From assembly GCA_016786725.1 (NCBI GenBank), contig JAEUVU010000017.1, forward strand, positions 1 through 64,000: a stretch of 64,000 nt of DNA, given 5' to 3'. Positions 23,693 through 33,256 of this stretch are shown here, piece after piece. The first letter of the stretch is position 1; each line of letters opens with the position of its first letter. Both the position numbers and the translations under genes were made by a program. Source of the stretch: Ferruginibacter sp. GTDB lineage: Bacteria; Bacteroidota; Bacteroidia; Chitinophagales; Chitinophagaceae. The notes under the pieces are model-generated. The model worked only from the letters and a program-made list of their open reading frames with translations, was not told the origin of the DNA and made no database searches.

Positions 23693-24814
23693 ATGCAAAT
23701 AGCAATATTAGGCGCCGGCATGGTAGGCCGTGCAATGTCCATTGACCTGGCAAAAAAATTCAGTGTTACTTCTTTTGATGTAAGCGAAAATGCACTGCAA
23801 CTGCTTTCTCAAAAAAACAATTCAATAAAAACGATCAAAGCCGATCTGAGTGATCACAGCCGCTACGGTTCTATGCTGAAGGATTTTGATTTTGTAATTT
23901 CTGCTGTGCCCGGCTTTATGGGATACAAAACGCTTGAAGCGATCATCAATGCCCAAAAAAATGTAGTTGATATTTCTTTCTTTCCTGAAAATGCATTGGA
24001 ACTGGATGCGCTTGCAAAAGAAATGCAGGTTACAGCCATTACTGATTGCGGCGTTGCACCGGGCATGAGCAATTTAATTTTGGGCTACCACAACGAGCGG
24101 ATGAAGATCACCAACTTTGAATGTATGGTTGGCGGATTACCCAGGAAAAGGTCATTGCCTTTTGAATATAAAGCCCCCTTCTCCCCTGTTGATGTGCTGG
24201 AAGAATATACAAGGCCTGCACGCTATGTTCAAAACAGTCATATCGTTACAAAACCTGCATTAAGCGATGCGGAACTAATTGACTTTGAAAATGTGGGTAC
24301 TTTGGAATCTTTTAATACAGATGGTTTGCGTTCTATTTTATTTACAATGGGTCATATTCCAAACATGAAAGAAAAAACCCTGCGCTACCCGGGTCATATT
24401 GATCTCATGAAAGGTTTAATAAAAGCTGGTTTCTTAAACACAGTGCCAGTGAATTTCAAAGGTCAACAAATCTCTCCCATGGAATTTACTTCTTCGCTTT
24501 TATTCGATCAATGGAAGTTGGGAGAAACAGAAGCAGAATTTACATTGATGCAGATAAAAATAACTGATGCAGAAAAAACAATCTGCTATGACCTGTATGA
24601 TGAATATGATGCCGCAACTCAAACTTCATCTATGAGCCGTACAACAGGCTATACCTGTACAGCTGCGTTGAATATGCTGGTTGAAAAACTGTTTACAGAA
24701 AAAGGGGTTTTCCCGCCTGAGTTGGTTGGTAAAGATGAAAACTGCTTCAATTTTATATTGAATTACTTAAAAGAGAGGAATATTCACTACAGGAAAACAG
24801 AAAGGGTTAACTAA
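23693..24814 (+). CDS. Saccharopine-dehydrogenase-like protein
   Basis: The 373-residue protein begins with the NAD(P)-binding motif ILGAGMVGRAMSIDLA (residues 4-19). It continues as a saccharopine dehydrogenase: DFVISAVPGFMGYKTLEAI, the AITDCGVAPGMSNLILGY substrate loop, and GGLPRKRSLPFEYKAPFSP. In family members this enzyme couples lysine and 2-oxoglutarate chemistry, or acts in carboxynorspermidine synthesis. Which of these applies cannot be told from the sequence. It has no signal peptide and is cytoplasmic. Neighbours do not form a lysine pathway here. Confidence 0.88.
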   Translation: MQIAILGAGMVGRAMSIDLAKKFSVTSFDVSENALQLLSQKNNSIKTIKADLSDHSRYGSMLKDFDFVISAVPGFMGYKTLEAIINAQKNVVDISFFPENALELDALAKEMQVTAITDCGVAPGMSNLILGYHNERMKITNFECMVGGLPRKRSLPFEYKAPFSPVDVLEEYTRPARYVQNSHIVTKPALSDAELIDFENVGTLESFNTDGLRSILFTMGHIPNMKEKTLRYPGHIDLMKGLIKAGFLNTVPVNFKGQQISPMEFTSSLLFDQWKLGETEAEFTLMQIKITDAEKTICYDLYDEYDAATQTSSMSRTTGYTCTAALNMLVEKLFTEKGVFPPELVGKDENCFNFILNYLKERNIHYRKTERVN

Positions 24815-24840
24815 ATATTTGCATTCTTTTATAACAAGTA

Positions 24841-24872
24841 AACTGTTACAACAAAACAGTTCCCTATTTTTG
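24841..24872 (+). promoter_or_regulatory. Promoter with inverted repeat before the glutaminyl-cyclase gene
   Basis: AACTGTT (24841-24847) and AACAGTT (24855-24861) are perfect 7-bp inverted arms, followed directly by the -7 box TATTTTTG (24865-24872). The start codon is ten bases later. The inverted repeat overlaps the -33 region and could be an operator. Confidence 0.5.
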
Positions 24873-24882
24873 TTCATATTTT

Positions 24883-25698
24883 ATGACAATGAAAAGATAT
24901 TCAGTAATACTTGTTTTATTAATACTGGCAGCTTGCAATGACAACGGAAAAGGTGGCAATGGAGGCGGCATTGATACATCATTTGTAAAAACAATTCCTT
25001 TAATTCAATACAATATTATAGCAGAATATCCTCATGATACGGGCGCTTATACCCAAGGGCTGGAGTTTTATAAAGGTAAATTGTATGAAGGCACGGGAGA
25101 CTACACAAATTCCTCTTTACGGATTACAGATTACAAGACTGGTAAGGTTGAAAAAAAACACATGATGGGTACCGATTCAATTTTTGGTGAGGGTATCACC
25201 ATACTAAAAAATAAAATTTATCAGCTTACCTGGGAAAGTCATCTTGTATATGTATATGATGCAAATAAGATTGATAAACCTGTTAAAACATTTAACTGGC
25301 CTTACGCAGGCTGGGGCATTACCAATAACGGCACCGATCTCATCATCAGCGATGGCACTGCAAAACTGTATTTTGTAAACCCGGATGATTTTCGCTTAAA
25401 AAGCACGGTAGGTGTTACTGAAAACGGCGACCCGGTTGGTTATTTAAATGAGCTGGAATATGTTGACGGCTTTGTGTTTGCCAACAAGTACCAATCCGAT
25501 GTGATTTATAAAATAGACCCTTCGAGCGGGTTTGTGGTTGCCAAAATGGACCTGACAGGTTTTGCCAACAAATTCTTCGCAGATAAGATTGTACCCGACA
25601 GAACGGATGTATTAAACGGTATTGCTTATGATTCTGCCACAAAAAAATTTCTGGTTACCGGCAAGCGCTGGCCGAAGATGTTTGAGCTGAAGTTTTAA
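24883..25698 (+). CDS. Glutaminyl-peptide cyclotransferase (lipoprotein)
   Basis: The 271-residue protein has a lipoprotein signal (LLILAACND) and then the five-bladed propeller of plant-type glutamine cyclotransferase. Family marks are HDTGAYTQGLEFYKGKLYEGTG, SLRITDYKTG, FGEGITILKNKIYQLTW and the end NGIAYDSATKKFLVTGKRWPKMFEL. The enzyme turns N-terminal Gln into pyroglutamate on exported proteins, which stabilises them; in Bacteroidota it acts on periplasmic and surface proteins after signal peptidase cleavage at Gln. An internal ATG at 24889 is an alternative start. Many signal peptides in this window are followed by Gln, a possible substrate set. Confidence 0.9.
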   Translation: MTMKRYSVILVLLILAACNDNGKGGNGGGIDTSFVKTIPLIQYNIIAEYPHDTGAYTQGLEFYKGKLYEGTGDYTNSSLRITDYKTGKVEKKHMMGTDSIFGEGITILKNKIYQLTWESHLVYVYDANKIDKPVKTFNWPYAGWGITNNGTDLIISDGTAKLYFVNPDDFRLKSTVGVTENGDPVGYLNELEYVDGFVFANKYQSDVIYKIDPSSGFVVAKMDLTGFANKFFADKIVPDRTDVLNGIAYDSATKKFLVTGKRWPKMFELKF

Positions 25699-25708
25699 TT
25701 GATTCAGA

Positions 25709-26596
25709 TTACTTACTGATCACATAAATTACAGAGCTACACTTTCTTGTGTTGCCCCATGCTTTTAAGTTGGATATAAAGCCATTGAATACAGCTTTGA
25801 TAATACTTCCTTTACCTTTTTTGTATTGCTCACTCAGCATGCACACATAAAAACTATCGAACCACATTGGTTTTACACCGGCAAGTTTTAATCCGTGTTG
25901 ATTCAGTAATGTTTCCATGCTTTGCGGAGAGAAATGGTAAAGATGACGTGGCACATCATAAGCAGCCCAATGTTCTTTATAAAGGTCTGCATCTTTTGAC
26001 GTGTAATTAGGCACCGCAATAAAAGCTTTACCATTTAGTGCAAGCAGTTTTTCGATTTGTTTGATGTAGGCATGCAGTTCATGCACATGCTCCAGCACAT
26101 GCCACATACTAATGGCATTAAAAGATGCTGGCGCTAATTCAAATAATTTTGCGGGCTCTTGTGGCTGAATACTATAGAGTTCAGCAGCTTTGGATCTTGC
26201 GATTGCATCCGGTTCCAGGCCCGTAATATTCCAGCCTGCTTCTTTCATGGTATTTAAAAAAGCGCCGGTGCCGCAGCCAATATCCAGTATAATTCCTTTT
26301 ACCATACCGGTTGAATTGATTAGCAGTCTCCTTTTGGCTCCCAGCGTTCTTTTACGTACAAGATGATAAAGGGTGTTGATGATACCTTTTTTTGTATCGC
26401 TGTGAGAAATATAATTTTCAGAAGCGTAATAAGGTCCGATAGCATCCTGCCCCGGAACATCCTGCGTAAACCTTGCTGTGCAATGATTGCAATGCCAGAT
26501 GGAAAATATTTGGTGAGAAACGGTATGATCTTTTGCTGAAAGCTGTTGTTGTATATTATTGCTGTTGCAAACAGGACAATTGTTATAATGGATCAT
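25709..26596 (-). CDS. Class I methyltransferase with N-terminal zinc-ribbon-like part
   Basis: The 295-residue protein begins with a Cys-rich segment (NCPVCNSNN at 6-14 and WHCNHC at about 34-39), as in proteins that pair a small zinc ribbon with Methyltransf_23. Motif I is ILDIGCGTGAFLNTMKEAGW and the post-motif LEPDAIARSKA is clear. Motif IV is AISMWHVLEHVHE. Such enzymes often methylate sugars or lipids in cell-surface biosynthesis. The gene is seven bases downstream of the HU-CCDC81 gene on the same strand and is probably in its operon. Confidence 0.86.
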   Translation of the reverse strand: MIHYNNCPVCNSNNIQQQLSAKDHTVSHQIFSIWHCNHCTARFTQDVPGQDAIGPYYASENYISHSDTKKGIINTLYHLVRKRTLGAKRRLLINSTGMVKGIILDIGCGTGAFLNTMKEAGWNITGLEPDAIARSKAAELYSIQPQEPAKLFELAPASFNAISMWHVLEHVHELHAYIKQIEKLLALNGKAFIAVPNYTSKDADLYKEHWAAYDVPRHLYHFSPQSMETLLNQHGLKLAGVKPMWFDSFYVCMLSEQYKKGKGSIIKAVFNGFISNLKAWGNTRKCSSVIYVISK

Positions 26597-26602
26597 GCAG
26601 GA

Positions 26603-27202
26603 TCAGATTTTTATAGCATTACCAAAGGGAAATGCACCATTAAATTCTGTAAAATAAATAAGCAGCGGTATCAAGCCTGTAATTCCTAAAACAATCGCCC
26701 ATATCCACCAACGGTCTTTTGTTTCTGCTTTAGGTGCAAGCAATTCTGTCATTACTGTGTTGGTTGTTTCTTTATCGCCAACCAATATCTGGTGTTCTGC
26801 GTCAGGATGTATAACTCTTTCGGCAAAAACAGGCTGGGTGAAAGCCGAAGGTAATTGCTGCTGTTTAAAATTTATTTTACCGGAAGCATCTACAAAAAAA
26901 CTCCCAAGATTTTCCAGTTGTACCTCTGGTTGCCGGGTTATTATATTGCGGAGGTCATCGCAAAAATGATCAAGCGCTTCGGTAACTTCATATTTGGTTC
27001 CGCCGGTTGTTGCAGCTAAATAATCAAGTAGTCCTGTTGAATCAGTTTCACTTTCTGTAAACTGAACGGAGGCTTTGGGCGCTGTAATAAGTTTGTTGGT
27101 AAAATCAGACCCAGCTGCAGAAGTCTGTATAGATAAAGTTCCCAATCCAGGTAAGGAACAGGATTTGTTTTGAAAAAGATAAGCAGCTATTTGATTTTGC
27201 AT
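26603..27202 (-). CDS. HU-CCDC81 domain protein with one TM helix
   Basis: I use the ATG at 27202 (MQNQIAAYLFQNKSCSLPGLGTL), since the longer frame to 27271 adds a non-homologous leader. Residues 1-125 contain two HU-CCDC81 bacterial domains (PGLGTLSI, then LENLGSFFVDASG). A membrane helix lies at about 170-188 (WWIWAIVLGITGLIPLLIYF). In Bacteroidota these often carry a C-terminal SPOR domain, which is absent here. They are thought to act in division or envelope assembly; the N-terminal domains should be cytoplasmic. The upstream neighbours are an outer-membrane barrel and a large TPR protein on the same strand. Confidence 0.83.
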   Translation of the reverse strand: MQNQIAAYLFQNKSCSLPGLGTLSIQTSAAGSDFTNKLITAPKASVQFTESETDSTGLLDYLAATTGGTKYEVTEALDHFCDDLRNIITRQPEVQLENLGSFFVDASGKINFKQQQLPSAFTQPVFAERVIHPDAEHQILVGDKETTNTVMTELLAPKAETKDRWWIWAIVLGITGLIPLLIYFTEFNGAFPFGNAIKI

Positions 27203-27312
27203 TGCCGTTAAATGTTGAGCCTGCTTTTTCGGCAGGCAGGCAAAGATATGCAGTACAAGTGAGCCATGCAAATGCGGGGCTCACTCTGAAAATAATTTAA
27301 TTCTTCACAATC

Positions 27313-27350
27313 AAAACCGCTGTCGGGGTTTGCAACCGCCGACAGGGTTT
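27313..27350. repeat. AACCGCTGTCGGGG palindrome, copy 1
   Basis: AACCGCTGTCGGGGTT and AACCGCCGACAGGGTT form an imperfect palindrome. A second copy is at 38994-39030. This one lies seven bases from the stop of the outer-membrane barrel gene (minus strand). Confidence 0.55.
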
Positions 27351-27357
27351 TACTATC

Positions 27358-29058
27358 CTAAAAGTTCACCCTCACACCTCCCATCAGGTTAAGGCCGTAC
27401 ACTTCGTAATTATGCCAGCGCTGGTATTTGGTGTTGAAGATATTGTTCACATCCATCCAGGCGCTGAAGGTTTTGTTGATCTTGAATTCGATACCGGCGC
27501 TCAGGTCGGAACCCGGCTTAAATGCTTTGGCAACATTTCCTTTGTCAAGATAAAAACTGCCGCTGAAGGCATAAAAATCTGCTTTAAGCAATACCTGTTT
27601 AAATGCCCACCAACGTAGTGAACTGGTAAACTCCATAGGCAATGTATTCCATGCTTTTGCATTATCCTTCATACGCACATAGCCATTGTAAGTGATGCCG
27701 GCTGTAACTGATAATTTTTCTTTGCTCACATAACTTACATCCCCATGAATGCGGAAATTGTTTACCCTGCTTTCGTTGCTTATAACAAATGTTTTACCAT
27801 CGGTTGCGGTATCGTTGATGAGGAAAGGCAGGTTGTTGTAAGTAACATACCCAACTTTTGCATTAAAGTTAAAATGCTTTGCCAGCGTTCCTTTAATTCC
27901 TCCATAGTATTCAATCTCTTTTGTGTTAAGTTGTGACGTAAAAGGTGCTAAATAAGGATTGACCGCTGATAAATTACGGTAGGTGTTCTTTGTAACCTTG
28001 CCAACCCATCCTGCCTGGAAGGCAAACACATTTTCGGCAATATAAGCTTCGGCAAAAACATTAGGGAGCCACACAAATTTCCCATTATCCCAGGTTGGCG
28101 ATATGCCGGCATTAATACTTGCACGTGGTGTAGAAAAACTCAATGCAGGTGAAACAGCAAAAACATTATTATTCAGTTTTACATTATTGGGTATCAAATT
28201 TTTTGTTGAGTAAGAAGTAATATCAGCTTTTGCATTCAGCTTAAAAGCAAACACATCTCCAAATTCTTTTTCTACCGGCACATCCAAAACAAAGGAGGTT
28301 TCGCTCAATTTATTTACGTTGGTGAAATTGCTTATCTGCAGGCTGGGGTTATATTTAATTCCAAACTCGCCTATCGTTGTATTGCGGATGCCAATCTTTG
28401 CTGAAATATCCTGGAACTGCTGCCGAACATCTTTTTTGCTATACTTGTACAAACCGGTATCAAAACCATACAGGTAATTATCATGCATTTTTACATCAAC
28501 CCCTGCATACACTTCGTTGGCTGGCAAAAACAAGCTGCCATTTGCCCGTACATTAAGTCTGGAATAATCCTGGTACAATAACTTTCCTCTGGAAGAAATG
28601 TAATCAGCATATACATTAGCCAGGAACCTTCTGCCATCACCAAAACTGAAACCGGCGCTTACATAAGGTGTTGCCAGGTTGCCATACCCTGCCTTTACAA
28701 AGTTTCTAACACCAAGGTACAGATTGCTGTCCTGCTGCAATGCCAATGGATTTAAGGGAATTGACTGGTAAGAATAAAATAAATTCTGTGGCGGAATATT
28801 ATAGGTCAGTTTCGGCGGCGTAGTATCCGCATTTAAATGCGTGGCCGAAAAATTCATCTTTACTGCATTCCGCAACACTGGTTTGTAGGCTGAATTGATA
28901 TCAACAGTAGATGTTTTTTTTACGGTGTCTTTTTGTGCAAATGCATCAATTGCTGAAAAACAACTGATGATTAATGACAGTGAAAATATTTTTATACCTG
29001 CACTTGCTGCTGAATACTGATTACTGATCATTGAGTATTGTTTGTTTGGGTTTTGCAT
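27358..29058 (-). CDS. Outer-membrane beta-barrel protein
   Basis: The 566-residue product has a signal peptide (about residues 10-41; FAQ) and a long series of amphipathic beta strands (FVKAGYGNLATPYVSAGFSFG, ANVYADYISSRG), ending in a typical C-terminal strand GVRVNF. It has no plug or TonB box, so it is a TonB-independent barrel of TonB-receptor-like shape. The start could be at 29058 or at the second Met (29031). It is directly downstream of a 1012-residue TPR protein, a pairing I have seen in other Bacteroidota; they probably work together in the envelope. The cargo is unknown. Confidence 0.8.
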   Translation of the reverse strand: MQNPNKQYSMISNQYSAASAGIKIFSLSLIISCFSAIDAFAQKDTVKKTSTVDINSAYKPVLRNAVKMNFSATHLNADTTPPKLTYNIPPQNLFYSYQSIPLNPLALQQDSNLYLGVRNFVKAGYGNLATPYVSAGFSFGDGRRFLANVYADYISSRGKLLYQDYSRLNVRANGSLFLPANEVYAGVDVKMHDNYLYGFDTGLYKYSKKDVRQQFQDISAKIGIRNTTIGEFGIKYNPSLQISNFTNVNKLSETSFVLDVPVEKEFGDVFAFKLNAKADITSYSTKNLIPNNVKLNNNVFAVSPALSFSTPRASINAGISPTWDNGKFVWLPNVFAEAYIAENVFAFQAGWVGKVTKNTYRNLSAVNPYLAPFTSQLNTKEIEYYGGIKGTLAKHFNFNAKVGYVTYNNLPFLINDTATDGKTFVISNESRVNNFRIHGDVSYVSKEKLSVTAGITYNGYVRMKDNAKAWNTLPMEFTSSLRWWAFKQVLLKADFYAFSGSFYLDKGNVAKAFKPGSDLSAGIEFKINKTFSAWMDVNNIFNTKYQRWHNYEVYGLNLMGGVRVNF

Positions 29059-29096
29059 GGTTGATTGTGTTTTGATGAACCGCCACAGGCCTGTTT

Positions 29097-32000
29097 CTAC
29101 TCTCCAACTTTACTTACTGCTTTTTCTTCGGCAATGGCTTTATCTAATTTTTGCTGTGCCTCCGCCTTCAACTCAGGAATGGCGGCATTCTTTGCCACAC
29201 TTTCATAAGTGGCTTTTGCGTTGAAATAATCTTTCTGCTGCATGAAAATATCGCCCAGCAGGATATAACTTTTGGTTACCCAGTTATCATAGCTCCCGGT
29301 TTCTTTGATCGTAGCCAGTGCCGATTTTTCTGCCGCTGCCAGGTTGTTCATCGTAAACTGGCAATTGGCAATTTCGTAACGTGCCTCTGCCCCCCATGAT
29401 GCTTTGTTAATGGCTGCACAGGATTTGAATGAGGTGATTGCAGAAGCACAATCATTATTTACCTGCTGCGATTTGCCCAATACCAGGAAGGCTATTGACT
29501 TATCATCAGTACTGATATTCTTTTTGGTGAGCAGGTTTTTAGCCGCATCGTTTGCCTGTGCATAATCTTTTAACTGGTAGTAAGTGCGAACCAGGCCACG
29601 TAATGCTTCCAATTGATTATCCTGGTTTACTGCGCTTGCCGCCAACGATTCAAAATATTTTTTTGCTTTAGTATAATCCTTCAATTCAAAATAACTGATA
29701 CGGGCTGCTTCAAGCGTTGCTTTTTCAAAGAAACGGTTAACCCCTTTACTGTTCACATAATCATAACCCACCAGTGCATTCTGAAAATTCTTGGCGACAT
29801 TGTAACATTCGCTGCTGAAATAATTTGCTTCAAGTACATAAGCTCCGTCAGGATACTTTGCCAAATAGTTTTTAAAGCCTGCAATGGCAGTATTACAATC
29901 GTTGGCATTGTATTTTAAGGCTGCTGATGTATAAGTAAGAGAATCAGCTTCACTCACAGAAACCTGCTTGCCATTGCGGCGCATCATTTCTATGTAATCA
30001 TTCGGCCTGCCCACTTCTACATAAATATCTTTCATGATGGCTGTTGCTTCATCTGCTTCGGGCGATTGCGGGTATTTTTGAACAAGCGCCTGGTAATTCA
30101 CCAATGCATCATCATACTTATCAGTGTTATAATAAACCAATCCCATTTTTAAATAAGCCATGGGCTTTAATCCACCGGCTTCCGGATCGTTCAAAATATT
30201 GTTAAGATAGGGCACTGCTGACAGGAATTTTTCATCGGCAATATAGGTTTGTGCTATCTCCATGTTCACATCAGGCACCAGGTTGCTTTTTGGATACTGT
30301 TTGAGCAAATTGCTTAAAGTGCTTATTTTATTGGCCGAACTCTTAACACCTGCAATACTGGCTTTCTGGAACAAGGCATAGTCACTTTGTGTTAAAGCAT
30401 TGTTGATCACATTATCATACATGGCATTTGCTTTTGTAAAATCAGAGTTCATAAAATAACAATCAGCGCTGCGTACGTAAGCATCCTGCTCCATTGGCGG
30501 AGATGTAACTGAAACAGTTTTAGTGATCTGTTCAAAATAACCAAGTGCTTTTGTATAGTTTTCTTTTTGCAACCAGCTATAACCCAGATCGTAATTGGCG
30601 GTGTTCTTATTCGCTTCCCCCTGAGCAGGCACATTTGCCTGCATGTAAAAGCTCATATATTTTATAGTATTGTCGTACTCATTATTGCGATAAGCGATTT
30701 CGCCCTTCCAAAAATTGACATAAGGTGTTACAGCAGATGCAGGCAAAGCCAAAGCCTTGGTGAGCAATTCATCAGCGGTTTTCAATTGCTGATCATTGAT
30801 TAATTCTACTGCCCTGCCATATAATATGCGTGGATAAACCTTTTGCATGGAAGCAGTCGGTTTATCAAACGATTCATACAATTGTAATGCATCGGCAAAG
30901 TTGTTTGTATTGGCCATCAGGCTTACCAATATCTCCTTGGCCTCAGTATCGTATTCACTGTTTGGATAATCGGCCAGGTATTTCTTCATTTCATTCAAAG
31001 CAATATCCTGGTAACCCAGTTCATAAGAAAGCTTTGCATAATTAAACCTTGATATCTGCTGCTGCAGTTTATTAGAGCTGTTGTAAGCACTGTATTGAAA
31101 AGCATTGCGGGCATTTGCTTTTTGATTGGTACGCAGGTAACAATCGCCCAGCAGGTACATGCTGTTTTGCCCCATCGAGTCTTTTTCGGTACTCAGTTGT
31201 TTGAATCCTTCTATTGCTTTATCAAGATTATTGGCATCATAATAACAATAACTCAATTCATACATAATTTCTTTGCTCACTTTCTCACTGCTGTTTACAT
31301 ATGATTCCAAAAGGGGCAATGCCTTTTGATAATTTTTCTTTTCAAAATACAACTGACCAATAAGCAGGTTCATTTCCTTCTGGTAAGATAAAGTGCCTCC
31401 CCTGCTTAACACACTTTCGCCATAACGCAATGCCTCATCTTTTTTTCCCTGGAAATAATATATCTCGGCTATATAATAAGGCACTGCGCCCTTGTATTCT
31501 TCCTGCGTTTCTACCAGTTTAAAAGCTTTTAAAGCATCGTTGTAGTTTTTCTCCTGATAAGCTATAAAGCCGTAATAATAGTTTGCAGGTATAAAATATT
31601 TATGATCCTGCATCTGGTGAATTTCATCAAACAAAGGTTTGGCTACCTGAAATTGTTTGAGATTAAAATAACAATATGCCATTTCAAATTTTGCATCGGC
31701 AATTTCATCATTGGTCAGGTTATCAACCCCTGCCCTTTCGTAATAGGTGATTGCATTACTAAAATCTTCCTGCAGAAAATAATACTTCGCAAGGTGAAAA
31801 CTCAGCATCTGACGGCGTGGCTCATTGCTTACAACAGCGATATAGTGTTTTGCTTCCTGCTCAGCAACAGGCTGCTGCAGTTTCAACTGGCAGGCGATGT
31901 AATAATAATTCACATCGTCATTGATGTATGTATGATCGCTTATTGAGTTTTCAGGGTTTGCTGATCTCAACTCAGCAAACAAAGGATAAGCCAAAGCAAA

Positions 32001-32135
32001 CTGCTCCCTGCCAAAAAGCTCTTTGGCTTCTTTATATTTTTTTTCAGGATCGGTGATGGCATTGGTGGGTTGGGCAAAAGCGGAGAAAGAAAGAACTGTT
32101 GTTAAAAATAACAGGCTGATTTTTTGTTTTATCAT
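29097..32135 (-). CDS. Large TPR-repeat exported protein
   Basis: I use the ATG at 32135 (MIKQKISLLFLTTVLSFSAFAQ), giving 1012 residues with a signal peptide of about 21. The whole mature protein is TPR, with about 20 or more helix pairs (for example NYYYGFIAYQEKNYNDALKAF, FNYAKLSYELGYQDIALNEM). No other domain is visible. It should be a periplasmic scaffold. The outer-membrane barrel gene follows after 38 bases on the same strand. I regard the pair as one functional unit, perhaps for surface-protein handling, without direct proof. Confidence 0.85.
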   Translation of the reverse strand: MIKQKISLLFLTTVLSFSAFAQPTNAITDPEKKYKEAKELFGREQFALAYPLFAELRSANPENSISDHTYINDDVNYYYIACQLKLQQPVAEQEAKHYIAVVSNEPRRQMLSFHLAKYYFLQEDFSNAITYYERAGVDNLTNDEIADAKFEMAYCYFNLKQFQVAKPLFDEIHQMQDHKYFIPANYYYGFIAYQEKNYNDALKAFKLVETQEEYKGAVPYYIAEIYYFQGKKDEALRYGESVLSRGGTLSYQKEMNLLIGQLYFEKKNYQKALPLLESYVNSSEKVSKEIMYELSYCYYDANNLDKAIEGFKQLSTEKDSMGQNSMYLLGDCYLRTNQKANARNAFQYSAYNSSNKLQQQISRFNYAKLSYELGYQDIALNEMKKYLADYPNSEYDTEAKEILVSLMANTNNFADALQLYESFDKPTASMQKVYPRILYGRAVELINDQQLKTADELLTKALALPASAVTPYVNFWKGEIAYRNNEYDNTIKYMSFYMQANVPAQGEANKNTANYDLGYSWLQKENYTKALGYFEQITKTVSVTSPPMEQDAYVRSADCYFMNSDFTKANAMYDNVINNALTQSDYALFQKASIAGVKSSANKISTLSNLLKQYPKSNLVPDVNMEIAQTYIADEKFLSAVPYLNNILNDPEAGGLKPMAYLKMGLVYYNTDKYDDALVNYQALVQKYPQSPEADEATAIMKDIYVEVGRPNDYIEMMRRNGKQVSVSEADSLTYTSAALKYNANDCNTAIAGFKNYLAKYPDGAYVLEANYFSSECYNVAKNFQNALVGYDYVNSKGVNRFFEKATLEAARISYFELKDYTKAKKYFESLAASAVNQDNQLEALRGLVRTYYQLKDYAQANDAAKNLLTKKNISTDDKSIAFLVLGKSQQVNNDCASAITSFKSCAAINKASWGAEARYEIANCQFTMNNLAAAEKSALATIKETGSYDNWVTKSYILLGDIFMQQKDYFNAKATYESVAKNAAIPELKAEAQQKLDKAIAEEKAVSKVGE

Positions 32136-32344
32136 GGTTGTTGATTCGGTCATTTTTTTACTGGTTGCAAAATTAAATGATCACGGTTTTGTTGCAAACA
32201 TCATTCCAAATGATTGTTAATAAGTGTATAATTGATGTAAACAAAACGAATGTATTTTTACATTGCTGTTAATAAAATGATAAATACACTTCGTGGTATG
32301 GTTTTATTAACAGTTAATTAAAATCTAACCTCTAAAAAAGTAAA

Positions 32345-32752
32345 ATGAAAAAATTACTGTCAACAAAGTATTCTGCCGGTGCCTTTAATGCAGCCATGTT
32401 GGTTTTACGTCTGGGCCTGGGAATTTTAATGATGCATGCCGGCTACAATAAGCTGGTAAATTTTGGAGAAATGCAGCATAAGTTCATAAACTTTATGGGC
32501 ATGGGTACCACAGCTTCGCTTGCCCTGGTTGTGTTTGCCGAATTCTTTTGTTCACTTTTCCTGATCCTGGGTTTGTTTACCAGGTTGGCGGCCATACCGC
32601 TTATCATTACCATGTGCGTTGCATTGTTTAAAGCGCACAATGGCGAGGTATTTGGCGACGGGCAAACGGCAACATTATACCTTACCGGCTATATAGTTTT
32701 ATTATTGGTTGGGCCCGGCAGGGTAAGTGTTGACAGTATGATCTCAAAATAA
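32345..32752 (+). CDS. DoxX-family membrane protein (135 aa)
   Basis: The 135-residue protein shows four membrane helices and the DoxX signature: LVLRLGLGILMMHAGYNKLVNF, then FAEFFCSLFLILGLFTRLAAIPLIITM. It is distinct from the DoxX of the cassette region. DoxX proteins occur with thiosulfate or redox functions; this one has no such neighbours and is followed after 15 bases by a thioesterase gene. The upstream intergenic region (32154-32344) is A/T-rich and holds only presumed promoters for the divergent genes. Confidence 0.88.
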   Translation: MKKLLSTKYSAGAFNAAMLVLRLGLGILMMHAGYNKLVNFGEMQHKFINFMGMGTTASLALVVFAEFFCSLFLILGLFTRLAAIPLIITMCVALFKAHNGEVFGDGQTATLYLTGYIVLLLVGPGRVSVDSMISK

Positions 32753-32767
32753 AACAGCCCAAGGTTA

Positions 32768-33175
32768 ATGTACATCACCGAAACACAGATACGGATACAT
32801 TACGCCCTTATCGACCAGATGGGTTTTGTATATCACGGCCACTATGCACAATTCTATGAGATTGGCCGATCCGAATCCATCAGGCAGATCGGTTATACTT
32901 ATAAGGATATTGAAGCGATGGGCATCATCATGCCGGTGGTTGAAATAAACAGCCGTTTTTTACGCCCTGCCAAATATGATGACCTTATTACTGTAAAGAC
33001 AACGCTGAAAGAATTACCCACTAATTTTAAAATTGTTTTTCATTCGGAGATATTTAACGAACAGGATGAACTGTTGAATACCGGCGAGGTAACTTTATTT
33101 TTTGCAGATGCAAAAACGATGAAGCGTTGTAATATGCCGGATGTGTTAAGGGAGAAACTTGCAGGTTATTTCTGA
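32768..33175 (+). CDS. YbgC-like acyl-CoA thioesterase
   Basis: The 135-residue protein is a single hotdog domain of the 4HBT/YbgC type: the active-site segment is YALIDQMGFVYHGHYAQFYEIGR, with the catalytic Asp (DQMG) and the HGHY loop in place of the usual YHAHY/YNNY. It probably hydrolyses short or medium acyl-CoA. Members near Tol-Pal genes act in phospholipid turnover, but no Tol-Pal gene is close here. It shares an operon with DoxX. A low-complexity tract follows at 33181. Confidence 0.87.
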   Translation: MYITETQIRIHYALIDQMGFVYHGHYAQFYEIGRSESIRQIGYTYKDIEAMGIIMPVVEINSRFLRPAKYDDLITVKTTLKELPTNFKIVFHSEIFNEQDELLNTGEVTLFFADAKTMKRCNMPDVLREKLAGYF

Positions 33176-33256
33176 TAAATAAGTCAAAAGTAAAAAATCA
33201 AAATTCAAAATTGTCTTATCCAGCAGATACCTTTTTGAATTTTTATTTTTGAATTT

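Noticed and set aside
27226-27240. Terminator after the OM-barrel/HU genes
   Set aside because: GCCTGC...GGCAGGC forms a small stem but has no T tract on either strand; it is better read as part of the CCTGCC palindrome family.
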